From NCBI GenBank assembly GCA_902596585.1, contig CACJUL010000007.1, positions 1 through 54,540 on the forward strand: DNA of 54,540 bases. Reading direction: 5' to 3'. Both the position numbers and the translations under genes were made by a program. This document shows, piece by piece, positions 44,010 to 53,609 of the stretch. The DNA comes from an uncultured Prochlorococcus sp. (lineage in GTDB: Bacteria > Cyanobacteriota > Cyanobacteriia > PCC-6307 > Cyanobiaceae). Each line of letters starts with the position of its first letter. The stretch's first letter is position 1. A model generated the notes under the pieces. That model was not told where the DNA came from. It searched no databases and worked only from the letters and a program-made list of their open reading frames with translations.

Positions 44010-45715
44010 AGCAAAAAATACCTTTGAGCCATTGGGACTGCATCAAGTGGTTCACAAGTAAGAAGTTCTCCATCAGAAAAAACTTCATAAGTTTGAGGAT
44101 CAACTGAAATATTTGGTAATTTACTATTAAGTTTTAAGTTTGATTTATTGATATTTCTGGTATTTTCTACAGCAATACATTTTTTTTGTAAGCCTAATTT
44201 ATTTGGAATATTTTGTTCAATTGAATTTTTACTTAAAAAGGTAAAAGAACTCTTAATTAGAGACTGGCCGAAACTTGCAAACATAGGTCGACCATGTACA
44301 GGACCTGGAGTAGGAATTGAAGCATTTGCATCACCCATTTGGGACCAAACTATAGATCCTCCTTTAACAACTAATTCAGGCTTTACCGCAAAAAAGGAAG
44401 GTTTCCACAATGCCAAATCCGCAATTTTACCCTTTTCTATAGACCCAACATGTTTATCAATACCGTGAGCTATTGCAGGATTAATTGTGACTTTAGAAAT
44501 ATATCTCTTTACTCTATAATTATCGTTTCTATCAGAATCCTGAGATAGCGGCCCCCTTTGGACTTTCATTTTATGTGCGGTTTGAAAAGTTCTTGTAATT
44601 ACTTCACCAACTCTTCCCATAGCTTGAGAATCACTAGCAATAATTGAAAAGGCACCTAGATCATGAAGAATATCCTCTGCAGCAATAGTCTCTCTTCTAA
44701 TCCTTGATTCAGCAAATGCAATGTCTTCCGGAATTTTAGAATCTAAATGATGACAAACCATTAACATGTCAAGATGTTCTTCTAATGTGTTCCTTGTATA
44801 AGGTCTTGTTGGATTTGTACTACTAGGAAGAACATTTTTTTCTCCACAGATTTTTATAATGTCTGGAGCATGTCCTCCTCCTGCTCCTTCAGTATGAAAA
44901 GTATGAATAGTTCTTCCTGCAATAGCGTTGATGGTATCTTCCACAAAGCCTGCCTCATTCAAAGTATCAGTATGAATACATACTTGTACGTCAAACTTAT
45001 CTGCAACATTTAGACAAGAATTTATAGTAGAAGGAGTTGTTCCCCAATCCTCATGAAGCTTCAATCCACATGCACCAGCCTCAACCTGATCAATAAGATT
45101 GATCTCGTTTGTTGAGTTTCCTTTTCCAAAAAAACCTAAATTCATGGGAAATGCTTCTGCAGATTGAAGCATTCTTGAAATATGAAAAGAACCCGGCGTA
45201 CAAGTAGTAGCATTTGTGCCAGTTGCAGGCCCAGTTCCTCCGCCCAACATGGTTGTAATTCCTGAGGCTAATGCTGTCTCAATTTGTTGGGGACATATAA
45301 AGTGAATATGGGTATCTATTGAACCTGCAGTAAGAATATGCCCCTCTCCAGCTATTACTTCTGTTGATGCACCAATAACAATATCAACATTATCCTGGAT
45401 ATCAGGATTGCCAGCCTTACCAATTTCAAAAATCATTCCATCTTTTATACCCACATCAGCCTTAATTATTCCCCACCAATCTAAGATCAAAGCATTAGTT
45501 ATTACAGTATCTACAGCACCATCAGCTCTTCTTACTTGAGACTGTCCCATCCCATCTCGAATAACTTTACCTCCACCAAATTTAACTTCATCTCCGTAAG
45601 TAGTTAAATCCTTTTCTACTTCTATAAAAAGTTCGGTATCAGCGAGCCTTACTCTATCTCCTGTAGTGGGTCCGTAAGTTTGTGCATAAGTTTTTCTATC
45701 AATTTTATAAGACAT
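44006..45715 (-). CDS. ureC: urease subunit alpha (catalytic)
   Basis: Hydrolyses urea to ammonia and carbamate at a dinickel centre. All active-site residues are present at Klebsiella positions plus two: His136 and His138 (HIHF), the carbamylated Lys219 (GLKLHEDWG), His248, His274, flap Cys321-His322 and Asp362. The 569-aa length is normal. It is the last gene of the ureD-A-B-C unit, 4 bases after ureB. The 3' end overlaps gpgS by 4 bases. Confidence 0.98.
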   Translation of the reverse strand: MSYKIDRKTYAQTYGPTTGDRVRLADTELFIEVEKDLTTYGDEVKFGGGKVIRDGMGQSQVRRADGAVDTVITNALILDWWGIIKADVGIKDGMIFEIGKAGNPDIQDNVDIVIGASTEVIAGEGHILTAGSIDTHIHFICPQQIETALASGITTMLGGGTGPATGTNATTCTPGSFHISRMLQSAEAFPMNLGFFGKGNSTNEINLIDQVEAGACGLKLHEDWGTTPSTINSCLNVADKFDVQVCIHTDTLNEAGFVEDTINAIAGRTIHTFHTEGAGGGHAPDIIKICGEKNVLPSSTNPTRPYTRNTLEEHLDMLMVCHHLDSKIPEDIAFAESRIRRETIAAEDILHDLGAFSIIASDSQAMGRVGEVITRTFQTAHKMKVQRGPLSQDSDRNDNYRVKRYISKVTINPAIAHGIDKHVGSIEKGKIADLALWKPSFFAVKPELVVKGGSIVWSQMGDANASIPTPGPVHGRPMFASFGQSLIKSSFTFLSKNSIEQNIPNKLGLQKKCIAVENTRNINKSNLKLNSKLPNISVDPQTYEVFSDGELLTCEPLDAVPMAQRYFLL

Positions 45716-45719
45716 AATT

Positions 45720-46040
45720 TTAACTATCTAAAGAACCATTAACTATTGAATTAAAACCATATGCATTTCTTAAACCTGAAAATGCCACTAATTTGACATC
45801 TGTTGTATCACCCGGTTCAAATCTAATTGCTGTACCTGCAGGAATGTCTAGACGCATACCATACGTAATTTCTCGATCAAAATTTAAAGCCTTGTTTGCT
45901 TCATAAAAATGATAATGAGATCCAACCTGCACAGGTCTATCTCCAGAATTAGAAACAGTTACTATTTTAACTTGCTTACTAAGATTTAGTTCGATTTCAC
46001 CTTGTTCAGGAATTATTTCGCCAGGAATTAAGTTACTCAT
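45720..46040 (-). CDS. ureB: urease subunit beta
   Basis: A 106-aa structural subunit with [40 protein letters not shown] and [25 protein letters not shown], all diagnostic. It is separate from gamma and alpha, as in most bacteria. It lies 2 bases after ureA and 4 bases before ureC, so the three are translated from one message. Confidence 0.97.
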   Translation of the reverse strand: MSNLIPGEIIPEQGEIELNLSKQVKIVTVSNSGDRPVQVGSHYHFYEANKALNFDREITYGMRLDIPAGTAIRFEPGDTTDVKLVAFSGLRNAYGFNSIVNGSLDS

Positions 46041-46042
46041 AA

Positions 46043-46345
46043 CTAATTAATCGGATTGTGAATAGTAACTAATTTAGTCCCATCAGGGAAAACCGCTTCT
46101 ATTTGAACTTCATCAACCATTTCAGGAATGCCCTCCATAACTTGTGATTTTGAAAGCCAGGTAGTTCCTTCTGACATTAATTGACTTACACTTTTCCCAT
46201 CTCTAGCTCCTTCAAGAACTTGTAAACTTAAAAAAGCAATTGTTTCAGGATAATTCAGCTTCAGACCTCGATTAAGTCTTCTTTCAGCTAAGAGAGCAGC
46301 AGAAAAAATCAATAATTTATCCTTTTCTTGAGGTGAAAGATGCAT
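46043..46345 (-). CDS. ureA: urease subunit gamma
   Basis: A 100-aa protein: [53 protein letters not shown], and [26 protein letters not shown]. This matches the gamma chain along its whole length. It follows ureD after a 50-base gap and precedes ureB by 2 bases. Confidence 0.97.
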   Translation of the reverse strand: MHLSPQEKDKLLIFSAALLAERRLNRGLKLNYPETIAFLSLQVLEGARDGKSVSQLMSEGTTWLSKSQVMEGIPEMVDEVQIEAVFPDGTKLVTIHNPIN

Positions 46346-46395
46346 AATAAAAAATTAATCTATAAATTCTTAAAAAAGGTTCTCAATGAACATAA

Positions 46396-47298
46396 TTAAT
46401 AATTCATAGAATCTTGTAAAGGCCATACACCCTGATATTTTGGCTTACAAAATCCACAAACAGACCTAATTTGTTTCCAAATACAAAAAAAACATTTCCT
46501 TGCATCTTGAGAAGAACTCCCTAGAAATCGTACAGAAATTCCATTTTCAAGAATTCCAATAGATAAATTATAATCACATTCATTAAAGTCCTTTTTAATA
46601 TTTGCCACTAGATTATTTATTTTTGATTTGGAAAAATCTTTTTCGCAAACCCAAATTAAGGATCCAAAAACAGGCATATAATCCATGCCTGACTTGGCCA
46701 CAAAACTTGCTTTTGATAATTCAATTTGATCAACATATTCCCAATCATCATATAAATCATTATTTCTCATAATTTCTAATTTGGACCTAAAAACTCCACT
46801 TTCAATGCATTCCCCAGAAGAAGATCTGCCAAGTCTAATTAAATCAGTAAATAAAAAACTTGAAGTTTCTGAGATTGATACTTTAAACGTTTGCTCATAT
46901 AAACCATTTGCAAAAATAATTGTTTCTTGGGGGAGATATTCCAAATGAGAATTATCAAGAATGTTTATAAGATTCTTTTGCTTTGAAAAACTTCCTTTTG
47001 GATTGATTTTGGATCTTCCAACTGATCCATATACTTTTTGAGCTGAAGAAGTAGTCAACAAAACCTTAGAGTTTTTTTCAAGATTTACTTCAAAGTCAAG
47101 TAAATCTCCTCCTACTAATCCCCCTGCAGTATGTAAAACAGGCAAAATGCATCTGCCCTCTTGATCATGAGTCGACTTCAATAACTTATAAGGAGAAGTT
47201 GATTTAGATTTAAAGATTGTTTTATCAACATTTCCTAAACTTGCTTTATTATTAAAAAAATTCAAGAAACAATTACCTTCCCATGAAGTTTTAATCAT
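46396..47298 (-). CDS. ureD: urease accessory protein UreD
   Basis: A scaffold that binds apo-urease and, with UreF and UreG, delivers nickel. The 300-aa protein contains [49 protein letters not shown] and a C-terminal Cys-rich segment ([21 protein letters not shown]) not needed in all homologues. It is first in the minus-strand urease unit, divergent from ureE with 42 bases between the genes. Confidence 0.95.
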   Translation of the reverse strand: MIKTSWEGNCFLNFFNNKASLGNVDKTIFKSKSTSPYKLLKSTHDQEGRCILPVLHTAGGLVGGDLLDFEVNLEKNSKVLLTTSSAQKVYGSVGRSKINPKGSFSKQKNLINILDNSHLEYLPQETIIFANGLYEQTFKVSISETSSFLFTDLIRLGRSSSGECIESGVFRSKLEIMRNNDLYDDWEYVDQIELSKASFVAKSGMDYMPVFGSLIWVCEKDFSKSKINNLVANIKKDFNECDYNLSIGILENGISVRFLGSSSQDARKCFFCIWKQIRSVCGFCKPKYQGVWPLQDSMNY

Positions 47299-47346
47299 AA
47301 ATTGTTTTCTTTAATTACTAAATTAAAGTAACCAAAAATTTTGATT

Positions 47347-47796
47347 ATGAGAATGAATAAACAAATTGTTGTAACTGATTGGTTTAAGGAAAAACCAAAA
47401 TTAGGTTTAATTTTAAAACTTACCTTAAGTTCAGATGAACGAAGAATCCTACGAGGTAAAAGATTAACTGATTGTGATCAAGAGATAATTTTACAATTAC
47501 CAAGAAAGGGCAAATTAAATGATGGAGATATTCTTGCAACTAATGAGTCCAATATTTATGTAGAAATATTTGCCGAAGCAGAAAATTTACTCGAAATAAG
47601 TTCTAATTCTAAAATTGAACTTATAAAGACTGCTTATCATCTAGGAAATAGACACGTAGAAGTTGAAATTGAAGAAGACGTCCTTCTAACAAAAAGTGAT
47701 TACGTTATTGAAAATATGCTTAAAAATTTTAATGTTGATATTGTAAATACCCAGAAAAAATTTTTTCCTGAAAGAGGTGCCCACAGTCATGAGTAA
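47347..47796 (+). CDS. ureE: urease accessory protein UreE (nickel chaperone)
   Basis: Delivers Ni to UreG. From ATG 47347 it has 149 residues. Visible are the peptide-binding N-domain (LTLSSDERRILRGKRLTDCDQE) and the C-terminal metal-binding core with TAYHLGNRHVEVEIEED, which contains the conserved His of the dimer-interface Ni site. The tail is short, with only GAHSHE, instead of the His-rich extension of some bacteria. TTG 47341 is an earlier start option and ATG 47353 a later one. The 3' end overlaps ureF. Confidence 0.94.
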   Translation: MRMNKQIVVTDWFKEKPKLGLILKLTLSSDERRILRGKRLTDCDQEIILQLPRKGKLNDGDILATNESNIYVEIFAEAENLLEISSNSKIELIKTAYHLGNRHVEVEIEEDVLLTKSDYVIENMLKNFNVDIVNTQKKFFPERGAHSHE

Positions 47797-48475
47797 AAGT
47801 CACTTATTAAAATATTTATTAATAAGCCCTAATTTACCAGTTGGGGGATTTTGTTATTCGGAGGGACTGGAGAGTTATCTTCATAATAAAAATTTAAAAG
47901 ACTCAAATTCTGTCAAAGACTTAATCATAAGTGAACTAAAAATTGGCCAGATCAGATTAGATGCAAGACTATTACTAGAATTTTTTGATATATTCAATGA
48001 GATTAAGTACGACAAAATTTCTAAAAATTATCTGCATAAGCTATTAAGTTTGGATAAGTGGATCCTCTCTTCAAAGGATTCTGTCGAAATGAGAGACCAA
48101 CAAACTCAAATGGCAAAATCTCTAATAGATTTAACCAAAGAATTAGGATTTAATTATCCATATGAAAATAATAAAAAAACCTCCTGGCCATTGGCATGGA
48201 GCTGGTCTTGTTATTGTTTTGAAATTACGAAATTAGAAATGGTTGAGAATTTTTTCTATTCCTGGAGTGCAAACCAATTAAGTGCTGCATTAAGAATTAT
48301 TCCTATAGGTTCAACAAAAGCACAAATAATTCAGAAAGACTTATTAGAAATAATTTCGAAAGTTTCTAAAGAAATTATGGACAAAGAAATTGATGACATC
48401 TATTTTGGCAATGTAGGTTTAGCTATGGCACAACAAAATCATAATGAACTTTATACAAAACTTTTTAGAAATTAA
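47789..48475 (+). CDS. ureF: urease accessory protein UreF
   Basis: An all-helical accessory protein that bridges UreD and UreG. From ATG 47789 (in the last codons of ureE, overlap 8 bases) it has 228 residues. Visible are LISPNLPVGGFCYSEGLE, DARLLLEFF, SSKDSVEMRDQQTQMAKSL and SWSANQLSAALRIIPIGSTKAQ. An in-frame GTG 12 bases upstream is an alternative. The overlap suggests coupled translation with ureE. Confidence 0.95.
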   Translation: MSKSHLLKYLLISPNLPVGGFCYSEGLESYLHNKNLKDSNSVKDLIISELKIGQIRLDARLLLEFFDIFNEIKYDKISKNYLHKLLSLDKWILSSKDSVEMRDQQTQMAKSLIDLTKELGFNYPYENNKKTSWPLAWSWSCYCFEITKLEMVENFFYSWSANQLSAALRIIPIGSTKAQIIQKDLLEIISKVSKEIMDKEIDDIYFGNVGLAMAQQNHNELYTKLFRN

Positions 48476-48478
48476 TTT

Positions 48479-49090
48479 ATGAGCAGTAAATTGAGGGTAG
48501 GAGTTGCTGGGCCTGTAGGTTCTGGAAAAACTGCATTAGTAGAGACTTTATGCTTAAGCCTTAAAAAAAATTATGAGATAGCAGTTGTCACTAATGATAT
48601 CTACACAAAAGAAGATGCTAACTTTCTTATAAATAAAAAAGTTTTAGAGGAAGGTAGGATTATTGGCGTAGAAACAGGAGGTTGTCCTCATACAGCAATA
48701 AGAGAAGATTGTTCCTTAAATAAAAATGCAGTTTTTGATTTAGAAAATAAATTTAACCCTTTAGATTTTGTTTTTGTAGAAAGTGGAGGTGATAATTTAG
48801 CTTCTAGTTTTAGTCCAGAACTTGTAGATTTATCAATATATGTGATTGATGTATCTGCAGGAGACAAAATCCCTAGAAAAGGGGGGCCAGGGATAACAAG
48901 ATCAGATTTATTATTAATAAACAAAATTGACTTAGCAGATATGGTAGGGGCAGATTTAAATATTATGAAAAGTGATACGGAATTCATGAGAAAAGGGAAA
49001 CCTTGGTTCTTTACAAACCTTAGTACTGGCAAAGGAGTTGAAGAAATAACACAATTTTTAAAATCAAATATTCCCAACAATAAAAAGTAA
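48479..49090 (+). CDS. ureG: urease accessory GTPase UreG
   Basis: GTP-dependent nickel delivery to urease. The 203-aa protein has P-loop [15 protein letters not shown] (8-22), [28 protein letters not shown] with the Cys-Pro-His nickel site, VESGGDNLA, and the GTPase G4 motif [10 protein letters not shown]. Intact throughout. It is 3 bases after ureF and is followed by the NtcA-type promoter of urtA 38 bases later. Confidence 0.97.
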   Translation: MSSKLRVGVAGPVGSGKTALVETLCLSLKKNYEIAVVTNDIYTKEDANFLINKKVLEEGRIIGVETGGCPHTAIREDCSLNKNAVFDLENKFNPLDFVFVESGGDNLASSFSPELVDLSIYVIDVSAGDKIPRKGGPGITRSDLLLINKIDLADMVGADLNIMKSDTEFMRKGKPWFFTNLSTGKGVEEITQFLKSNIPNNKK

Positions 49091-49128
49091 AAAAATAATC
49101 ATTCTTTATGTTTTGGATTCAAGAAAAA

Positions 49129-49170
49129 GTTACGACTGATACAAAAGGAATCGCCACTCGTTAATAACTT
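49129..49170 (+). promoter_or_regulatory. NtcA-type activated promoter of urtA
   Basis: GTTACGACTGATAC at 49129-49142 (consensus GTA-N8-TAC, one mismatch), then 22 bases and TAACTT (49165-49170) as the TAN3T -10 element. Sequence and spacing are those of the glnA promoter at 4201, with one base difference in the 14-base box. Transcription would start near 49177 and give a leader of about 42 bases. Confidence 0.78.
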
Positions 49171-49218
49171 TTATTTTATCCCCTTTATGAGGATTAATTA
49201 CCTAATTTAAACGAATTC

Positions 49219-50496
49219 ATGAGAATTTCAAGGCGTATTTTGGCAGGATTAGCTACTGCCTCACTTGCTGTAACGGCAACTTCATGTGGTGGTGGAGGAA
49301 CCTCCGGAAATTTCGACGACACAGTAACCGTTGGTATTTTACATTCGTTATCTGGAACAATGGCGATTTCTGAATCAACTCTTGTTGATACAGAAAAAAT
49401 GGCTATTGAAGAGATAAACGCTGCTGGTGGTGTAAATGTTGGCGGTAAAAGCTACAAAATAGAATACATAGTTGAAGATGGTGCATCTGACTGGCCCACT
49501 TTTGCTGAAAAATCTAAGAAACTTATTGACCAAGATGGAGTTCCTGTTGTATTTGGGGGTTGGACTTCCGCTAGTAGAAAGGCAATGTTACCGGTCTATG
49601 AATCAAAGGATGCTTTCCTTTATTACCCAATTCAATATGAAGCGCAAGAATGTTCTAACAACATTTTCTATACAGGAGCTACACCAAACCAACAGTCAGA
49701 ACCAGCTACAGATTTCATGTATAAGCGTTCTCCCGCAGCTGGTGGAGATTTCTTCCTTGTAGGTTCTGATTATGTTTTTCCAAGAACTTCCAATACAATC
49801 ACAAAAGCTCAGGTAAAACAGTTAGGAGGTAAAGTTGTTGGAGAAGATTACCTTCCACTAGGAAATACTGAAGTTGCTCCAATTATCTCAAAAATCAAGA
49901 AGGCGCTTCCTAATGGTGGAATAATCATTAATACTCTTAATGGTGATCAAAACGTTGCATTCTTCAAACAGATTCAAGACGCAGGCATCACTCCTTCAAG
50001 TGGCTACTATGTAATGAACTATTCAATTGCTGAAGAGGAGATTAGTACAATTGGTCCCGAGTTCCTTGAAGGTCACTACGGTGCTTGGAACTATATGATG
50101 TCAATTGATACTCCTGCATCAAAGAAATTTGCTAAAAGTTTCAAGAAAAGATGGGGAGCAGATCGTGTTGTGGCCGACCCTCAAGAATCAGCATATAACA
50201 TGGTTTATCTATGGAAGCAGGCAGTAGAAGATGCTGGAACATTCGACGACAACGCAGTAAGGGAAGCACTTGTTGGACAAAAGTTTGATGCCCCACAAGG
50301 TCCAGTTGAAGTTATGCCTAATCACCACTTATCTCAAACAGTAAGAATTGGAGAGATTAATGCAGAGGGTGGATTTACAATCCTCGAAGAGACAGGCGTT
50401 GTTCTTCCTCAAGCATGGAACCAAAAGCATCCAAGTTCAAAAGGATTTGCATGTGATTGGACAGATCCTTCAAAAGGAGAAAAGTATAGGCTTTAA
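49219..50496 (+). CDS. urtA: urea ABC transporter substrate-binding lipoprotein
   Basis: Captures urea in the periplasm for UrtBCDE. The 425-aa protein has a lipoprotein-type signal peptide (RISRRILAGLATASLAV, with Cys23 in TATSCGGGG), then TVTVGILHSLSGTMAISEST, NAAGGVNVGGKSYKIEYI, FGGWTSASRKAMLPVYE and YPIQYEAQECSNNIFY, typical of UrtA. Codon use is richer in C/G than in its neighbours, fitting high expression. NtcA promoter upstream, hairpin terminator downstream. Confidence 0.97.
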   Translation: MRISRRILAGLATASLAVTATSCGGGGTSGNFDDTVTVGILHSLSGTMAISESTLVDTEKMAIEEINAAGGVNVGGKSYKIEYIVEDGASDWPTFAEKSKKLIDQDGVPVVFGGWTSASRKAMLPVYESKDAFLYYPIQYEAQECSNNIFYTGATPNQQSEPATDFMYKRSPAAGGDFFLVGSDYVFPRTSNTITKAQVKQLGGKVVGEDYLPLGNTEVAPIISKIKKALPNGGIIINTLNGDQNVAFFKQIQDAGITPSSGYYVMNYSIAEEEISTIGPEFLEGHYGAWNYMMSIDTPASKKFAKSFKKRWGADRVVADPQESAYNMVYLWKQAVEDAGTFDDNAVREALVGQKFDAPQGPVEVMPNHHLSQTVRIGEINAEGGFTILEETGVVLPQAWNQKHPSSKGFACDWTDPSKGEKYRL

Positions 50497-50525
50497 TCTA
50501 ATTAATCCCTTTACTTCAAAATAAT

Positions 50526-50549
50526 AAGGAGGTTAATACCTCCTTTTAT
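50526..50549 (+). terminator. hairpin between urtA and urtB, probable attenuating terminator
   Basis: AAGGAGGT, loop TAAT, ACCTCCTT: a perfect 8-base-pair stem with six G/C pairs or flanking pairs. It is followed by a broken T-rich run (TTTTATTTTAT) beginning in the 3' arm. It starts 30 bases after the urtA stop and ends 32 bases before urtB. The T run contains an A, so partial readthrough into urtBCDE is expected. The first arm contains an AGGAGG, but it is too far from urtB to be its Shine-Dalgarno. Confidence 0.75.
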
Positions 50550-50580
50550 TTTATATAAACAAATATTTTCTTTTTCTAAA

Positions 50581-51735
50581 TTGGAGTTACTTCTCGATAG
50601 TCTTTTTAATGGTGTTGCAATTGGATCTGTACTACTAGTTGCTGCATTAGGTCTAGCAATTGTTTTTGGTCTTATGGGTGTAATAAATCTAGCCCATGGA
50701 GAACTTATGATGCTTGGGGCTTACACTACATACGTAACACAATTAATTTTCAAATTACCTATATTAAAACCTTTTTACAATTCGTACATAATAGTTTCAA
50801 TTTTCCTTGCTTTTATTGTTAGTGGAGTAGTTGGTATTCTCCTGGAAAAAACTATAATAAGAAAGCTTTATGGAAGTCCACTAGAAACACTTCTGGCAAC
50901 TTGGGGCGTAAGCTTAATTCTTCAACAATTTGTCAGAAGTGTACCTTTAGCTTATGGGACTGGCCTGGTTATAAGTCTGTTAATTGGTTTATTCTTACCC
51001 ACAATATTCCCATCAAAAATAAGAGAATCAATAAATTACAAATACTTTAAATTTAGTTCTTGGATATTTGCTGCTTTAACTGGGGTACTGACAGGTAGCG
51101 TAATCTCGTCCTCTGTCAGCAAACTTAGTAGAGCTAGCGCTCGAAATGTTGATGTAACAGCACCCTCATGGATGAGAGGTCAAGTAGAAATTATTGGCAC
51201 TGCATTTCCTAAAACAAGATTAATGATAATTGTTATTACTATAATCTCTGTAATTGCAATAACATTATTCCTAAATCAAAGTGCTTGGGGGATGCGTATA
51301 AGAGCAGTTACTCAGAACCGACAAATGAGTGATTGCCTTGGTATATCTACTGAAAAAGTCGATATAATTACTTTTGGAATTGGATCTGGCTTAGCAGGGG
51401 TTGCAGGGGTTGCAGTATCACTATTAGGTTCTGTAGGACCAAATGTTGGCGGAAACTATATAGTTGGTTGTTTTATGGTTGTAGTGCTGGGTGGAGTAGG
51501 AAATTTATTAGGAACAGTACTCGCTTCATTTGGAATAGGAATAATGACTGATTTAATTGGAGCTGGAAGGCTCTTATCAATATGGCCAGATATGCCTTTA
51601 CCTTTATCAAACACAATCAACTTTTTTGCGACCACAAGTATGGCAAGAGTAATGATATTTGCACTAATAGTTATATTCTTACAATTTAAACCTACAGGTT
51701 TATTTCCTCAAAAAGGAAGGATGGTTGAAAACTAA
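50581..51735 (+). CDS. urtB: urea ABC transporter permease UrtB
   Basis: A 384-aa LivH-type permease with about eight spans. Visible are GVAIGSVLLVAALGLAIVFG, MGVINLAHGELMMLGAYT, RAVTQNRQMSDCLGI and FGIGSGLAGVAGVAVSLLGS. It starts with TTG (50581). Residues about 135-205 form an extra loop with two hydrophobic parts, as in other cyanobacterial UrtB. Its TAA shares its last base with the urtC ATG. Confidence 0.95.
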   Translation: MELLLDSLFNGVAIGSVLLVAALGLAIVFGLMGVINLAHGELMMLGAYTTYVTQLIFKLPILKPFYNSYIIVSIFLAFIVSGVVGILLEKTIIRKLYGSPLETLLATWGVSLILQQFVRSVPLAYGTGLVISLLIGLFLPTIFPSKIRESINYKYFKFSSWIFAALTGVLTGSVISSSVSKLSRASARNVDVTAPSWMRGQVEIIGTAFPKTRLMIIVITIISVIAITLFLNQSAWGMRIRAVTQNRQMSDCLGISTEKVDIITFGIGSGLAGVAGVAVSLLGSVGPNVGGNYIVGCFMVVVLGGVGNLLGTVLASFGIGIMTDLIGAGRLLSIWPDMPLPLSNTINFFATTSMARVMIFALIVIFLQFKPTGLFPQKGRMVEN

Positions 51736-52865
51736 TGTCCCTTAGTAAAATTAAATTTGATAAAAAAATAGTATTATCATTTTGGATAATATTAATAGCA
51801 TTAATTATTGCAGCACCAACTCTACTACCAGTATTTAGACTAAATCTTCTAGGTAGATATTTATCTTTATCCATAGTCGCACTGGGTGTTGATCTTATCT
51901 GGGGATATACAGGTTTACTTAGTCTCGGACAAGGTATATTTTTTGCACTAGGTGGATATTGTGCAGCAATGTATTTGCAAATAACTAGCTCCACTGAATT
52001 TCCAAATAATATTCCTGAATTTTTTGCTTTATATGGTGTTGAAAAATTACCGTTCTTCTGGGAACCTTTTAGATCGCCAGTTTTCACCTTCTTCGCTATC
52101 TGGATAATTCCAGCATTGGTTGCTGGTTTAATTGGATTTCTTGTTTTCAGGAATAGAATCAAAGGGGTTTATTTTTCTATACTTACTCAAGCTTCTCTTC
52201 TTGTATTCTTTAACTTCTTTAATGGACAACAAAAACTTATTAATGGAACAAATGGCTTAAAAACTGATGTAACACAACTATTTGGTCAGATGGTAGGTTC
52301 TGAGTCCATGCAAAGAATATTCTTTTGGATAACCGCCATACTTGTAATAGCAGCATGGTTTTTTGCAAAGTGGGTAGTTAAAGGAAGATTTGGAAATATT
52401 CTTATAGGTATTCGAGATGATGAACCAAGAGTTAGATTTACAGGATATAACCCAGTTATATTTAAGACGATAATATTTTCTATTGCTGGAGGTCTGGCTG
52501 GAATTTCTGGAGCTTTATATACTGTTCAGTCTGGAATAGTATCACCCCAATTTATGACTGTTCCATTTTCTATAGAAATGGTTATTTGGGTTGCTGTTGG
52601 AGGCAGAGGAACATTATTGGGAGCGATACTAGGAGCAGTTTTCATCAACTATGCAAAAAGTTTAGTAAGTGAAGCTTTACCTGCTAGCTGGATGTTTATT
52701 CAAGGAGGGTTATTTATCTTAGTTGTAACAGCTCTGCCAGAAGGCGTTTTAGGATGGATGCAAGGAGATGGACCAAGAAACCTTCTTCAAAGATTTGGTT
52801 TGAAGAGAAAGATTGAAACCTATCCAAGCTTAGAAGTCAATAAAAAAGGAGATGATTATGAATAA
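51735..52865 (+). CDS. urtC: urea ABC transporter permease UrtC
   Basis: A 376-aa LivM-type permease. Visible are LLSLGQGIFFALGGYCAAMYL, YFSILTQASLLVFFNFFNGQ, LIGIRDDEPRVRFTGYNP and FSIAGGLAGISGALYTVQSG. It starts at ATG 51735 in a TAATG junction with urtB. Its last 8 bases overlap urtD, and its final codons (KKGDDYE) contain the urtD Shine-Dalgarno. Confidence 0.96.
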   Translation: MSLSKIKFDKKIVLSFWIILIALIIAAPTLLPVFRLNLLGRYLSLSIVALGVDLIWGYTGLLSLGQGIFFALGGYCAAMYLQITSSTEFPNNIPEFFALYGVEKLPFFWEPFRSPVFTFFAIWIIPALVAGLIGFLVFRNRIKGVYFSILTQASLLVFFNFFNGQQKLINGTNGLKTDVTQLFGQMVGSESMQRIFFWITAILVIAAWFFAKWVVKGRFGNILIGIRDDEPRVRFTGYNPVIFKTIIFSIAGGLAGISGALYTVQSGIVSPQFMTVPFSIEMVIWVAVGGRGTLLGAILGAVFINYAKSLVSEALPASWMFIQGGLFILVVTALPEGVLGWMQGDGPRNLLQRFGLKRKIETYPSLEVNKKGDDYE

Positions 52866-53607
52866 AAAATATCTACTTAATTTAATTGATATTACAGTTA
52901 GTTTTGAAGGTTTTTTAGCTCTTAACAAACTTAATTTGAGTTTAAAAAAAGGGGAGTTAAGAGCAGTTATAGGGCCAAATGGCGCTGGTAAGACTACATT
53001 TCTTGATGTAATTACAGGAAAAGTTAAACCAACAAATGGTGAAGTAATTTTTAAAGGGGAATCTATAGTAGGTCGAAAGGAGCACAAAATTGCTCGACTT
53101 GGAGTAGGAAGAAAGTTCCAAAGTCCAAGAATATTTGAAAATCTTACTGTAAAAGAAAATCTGGAAATATCGGTGTCAACACCTAAAAGTCCCTTAAACC
53201 TTATAAATAAAAATATTAAAGATGAGCAGCTTAATGAGATTGAACGTCTTATGAAGATTGTTAATTTGGCTCAAAAAGTTGATTCTAAAGCTGGATCTTT
53301 ATCTCATGGCCAAAAACAATGGCTCGAGATAGCCATGTTAGTAGGACAGAAGCCAGATTTAATGTTAGTAGATGAACCTGTTGCTGGTTTAACGGATGAA
53401 GAAACTGATCTTACAGCTGATTTATTAAAATCATTATCAGGAGAAAATACTGTAGTGGTAATAGATCACGATATGGAATTCATAAGAAGACTTGATAGTA
53501 ATGTTTCAGTATTAAATCAAGGCACAGTATTATGCGAGGGGACAATGGAAACTATACAAAAGGACCAAAAAGTTATTGATGTTTATCTAGGAAGGCCTGA
53601 GGATTAG
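52858..53607 (+). CDS. urtD: urea ABC transporter ATPase UrtD
   Basis: A 249-aa LivG-type ATPase with Walker A GPNGAGKTT (39-47), VGRKFQSPRIFENLTVKENL, signature LSHGQKQW and Walker B LMLVDEPVAGL. Two ATGs are in frame. AAGGAG ends directly at the first (52852) but lies six bases before the second (52858), so 52858 is the better start. The ABC signature LSHGQ instead of LSGGQ is usual for UrtD. It overlaps urtC by 8 bases. Confidence 0.96.
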   Translation: MNKKYLLNLIDITVSFEGFLALNKLNLSLKKGELRAVIGPNGAGKTTFLDVITGKVKPTNGEVIFKGESIVGRKEHKIARLGVGRKFQSPRIFENLTVKENLEISVSTPKSPLNLINKNIKDEQLNEIERLMKIVNLAQKVDSKAGSLSHGQKQWLEIAMLVGQKPDLMLVDEPVAGLTDEETDLTADLLKSLSGENTVVVIDHDMEFIRRLDSNVSVLNQGTVLCEGTMETIQKDQKVIDVYLGRPED

Positions 53608-53609
53608 TT

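Noticed and set aside
47299-47340. NtcA site between ureD and ureE
   Set aside because: Only GTAACC-type half-sites are visible; no GTA-N8-TAC or GTT-N8-TAC on either strand in the 42-base gap.
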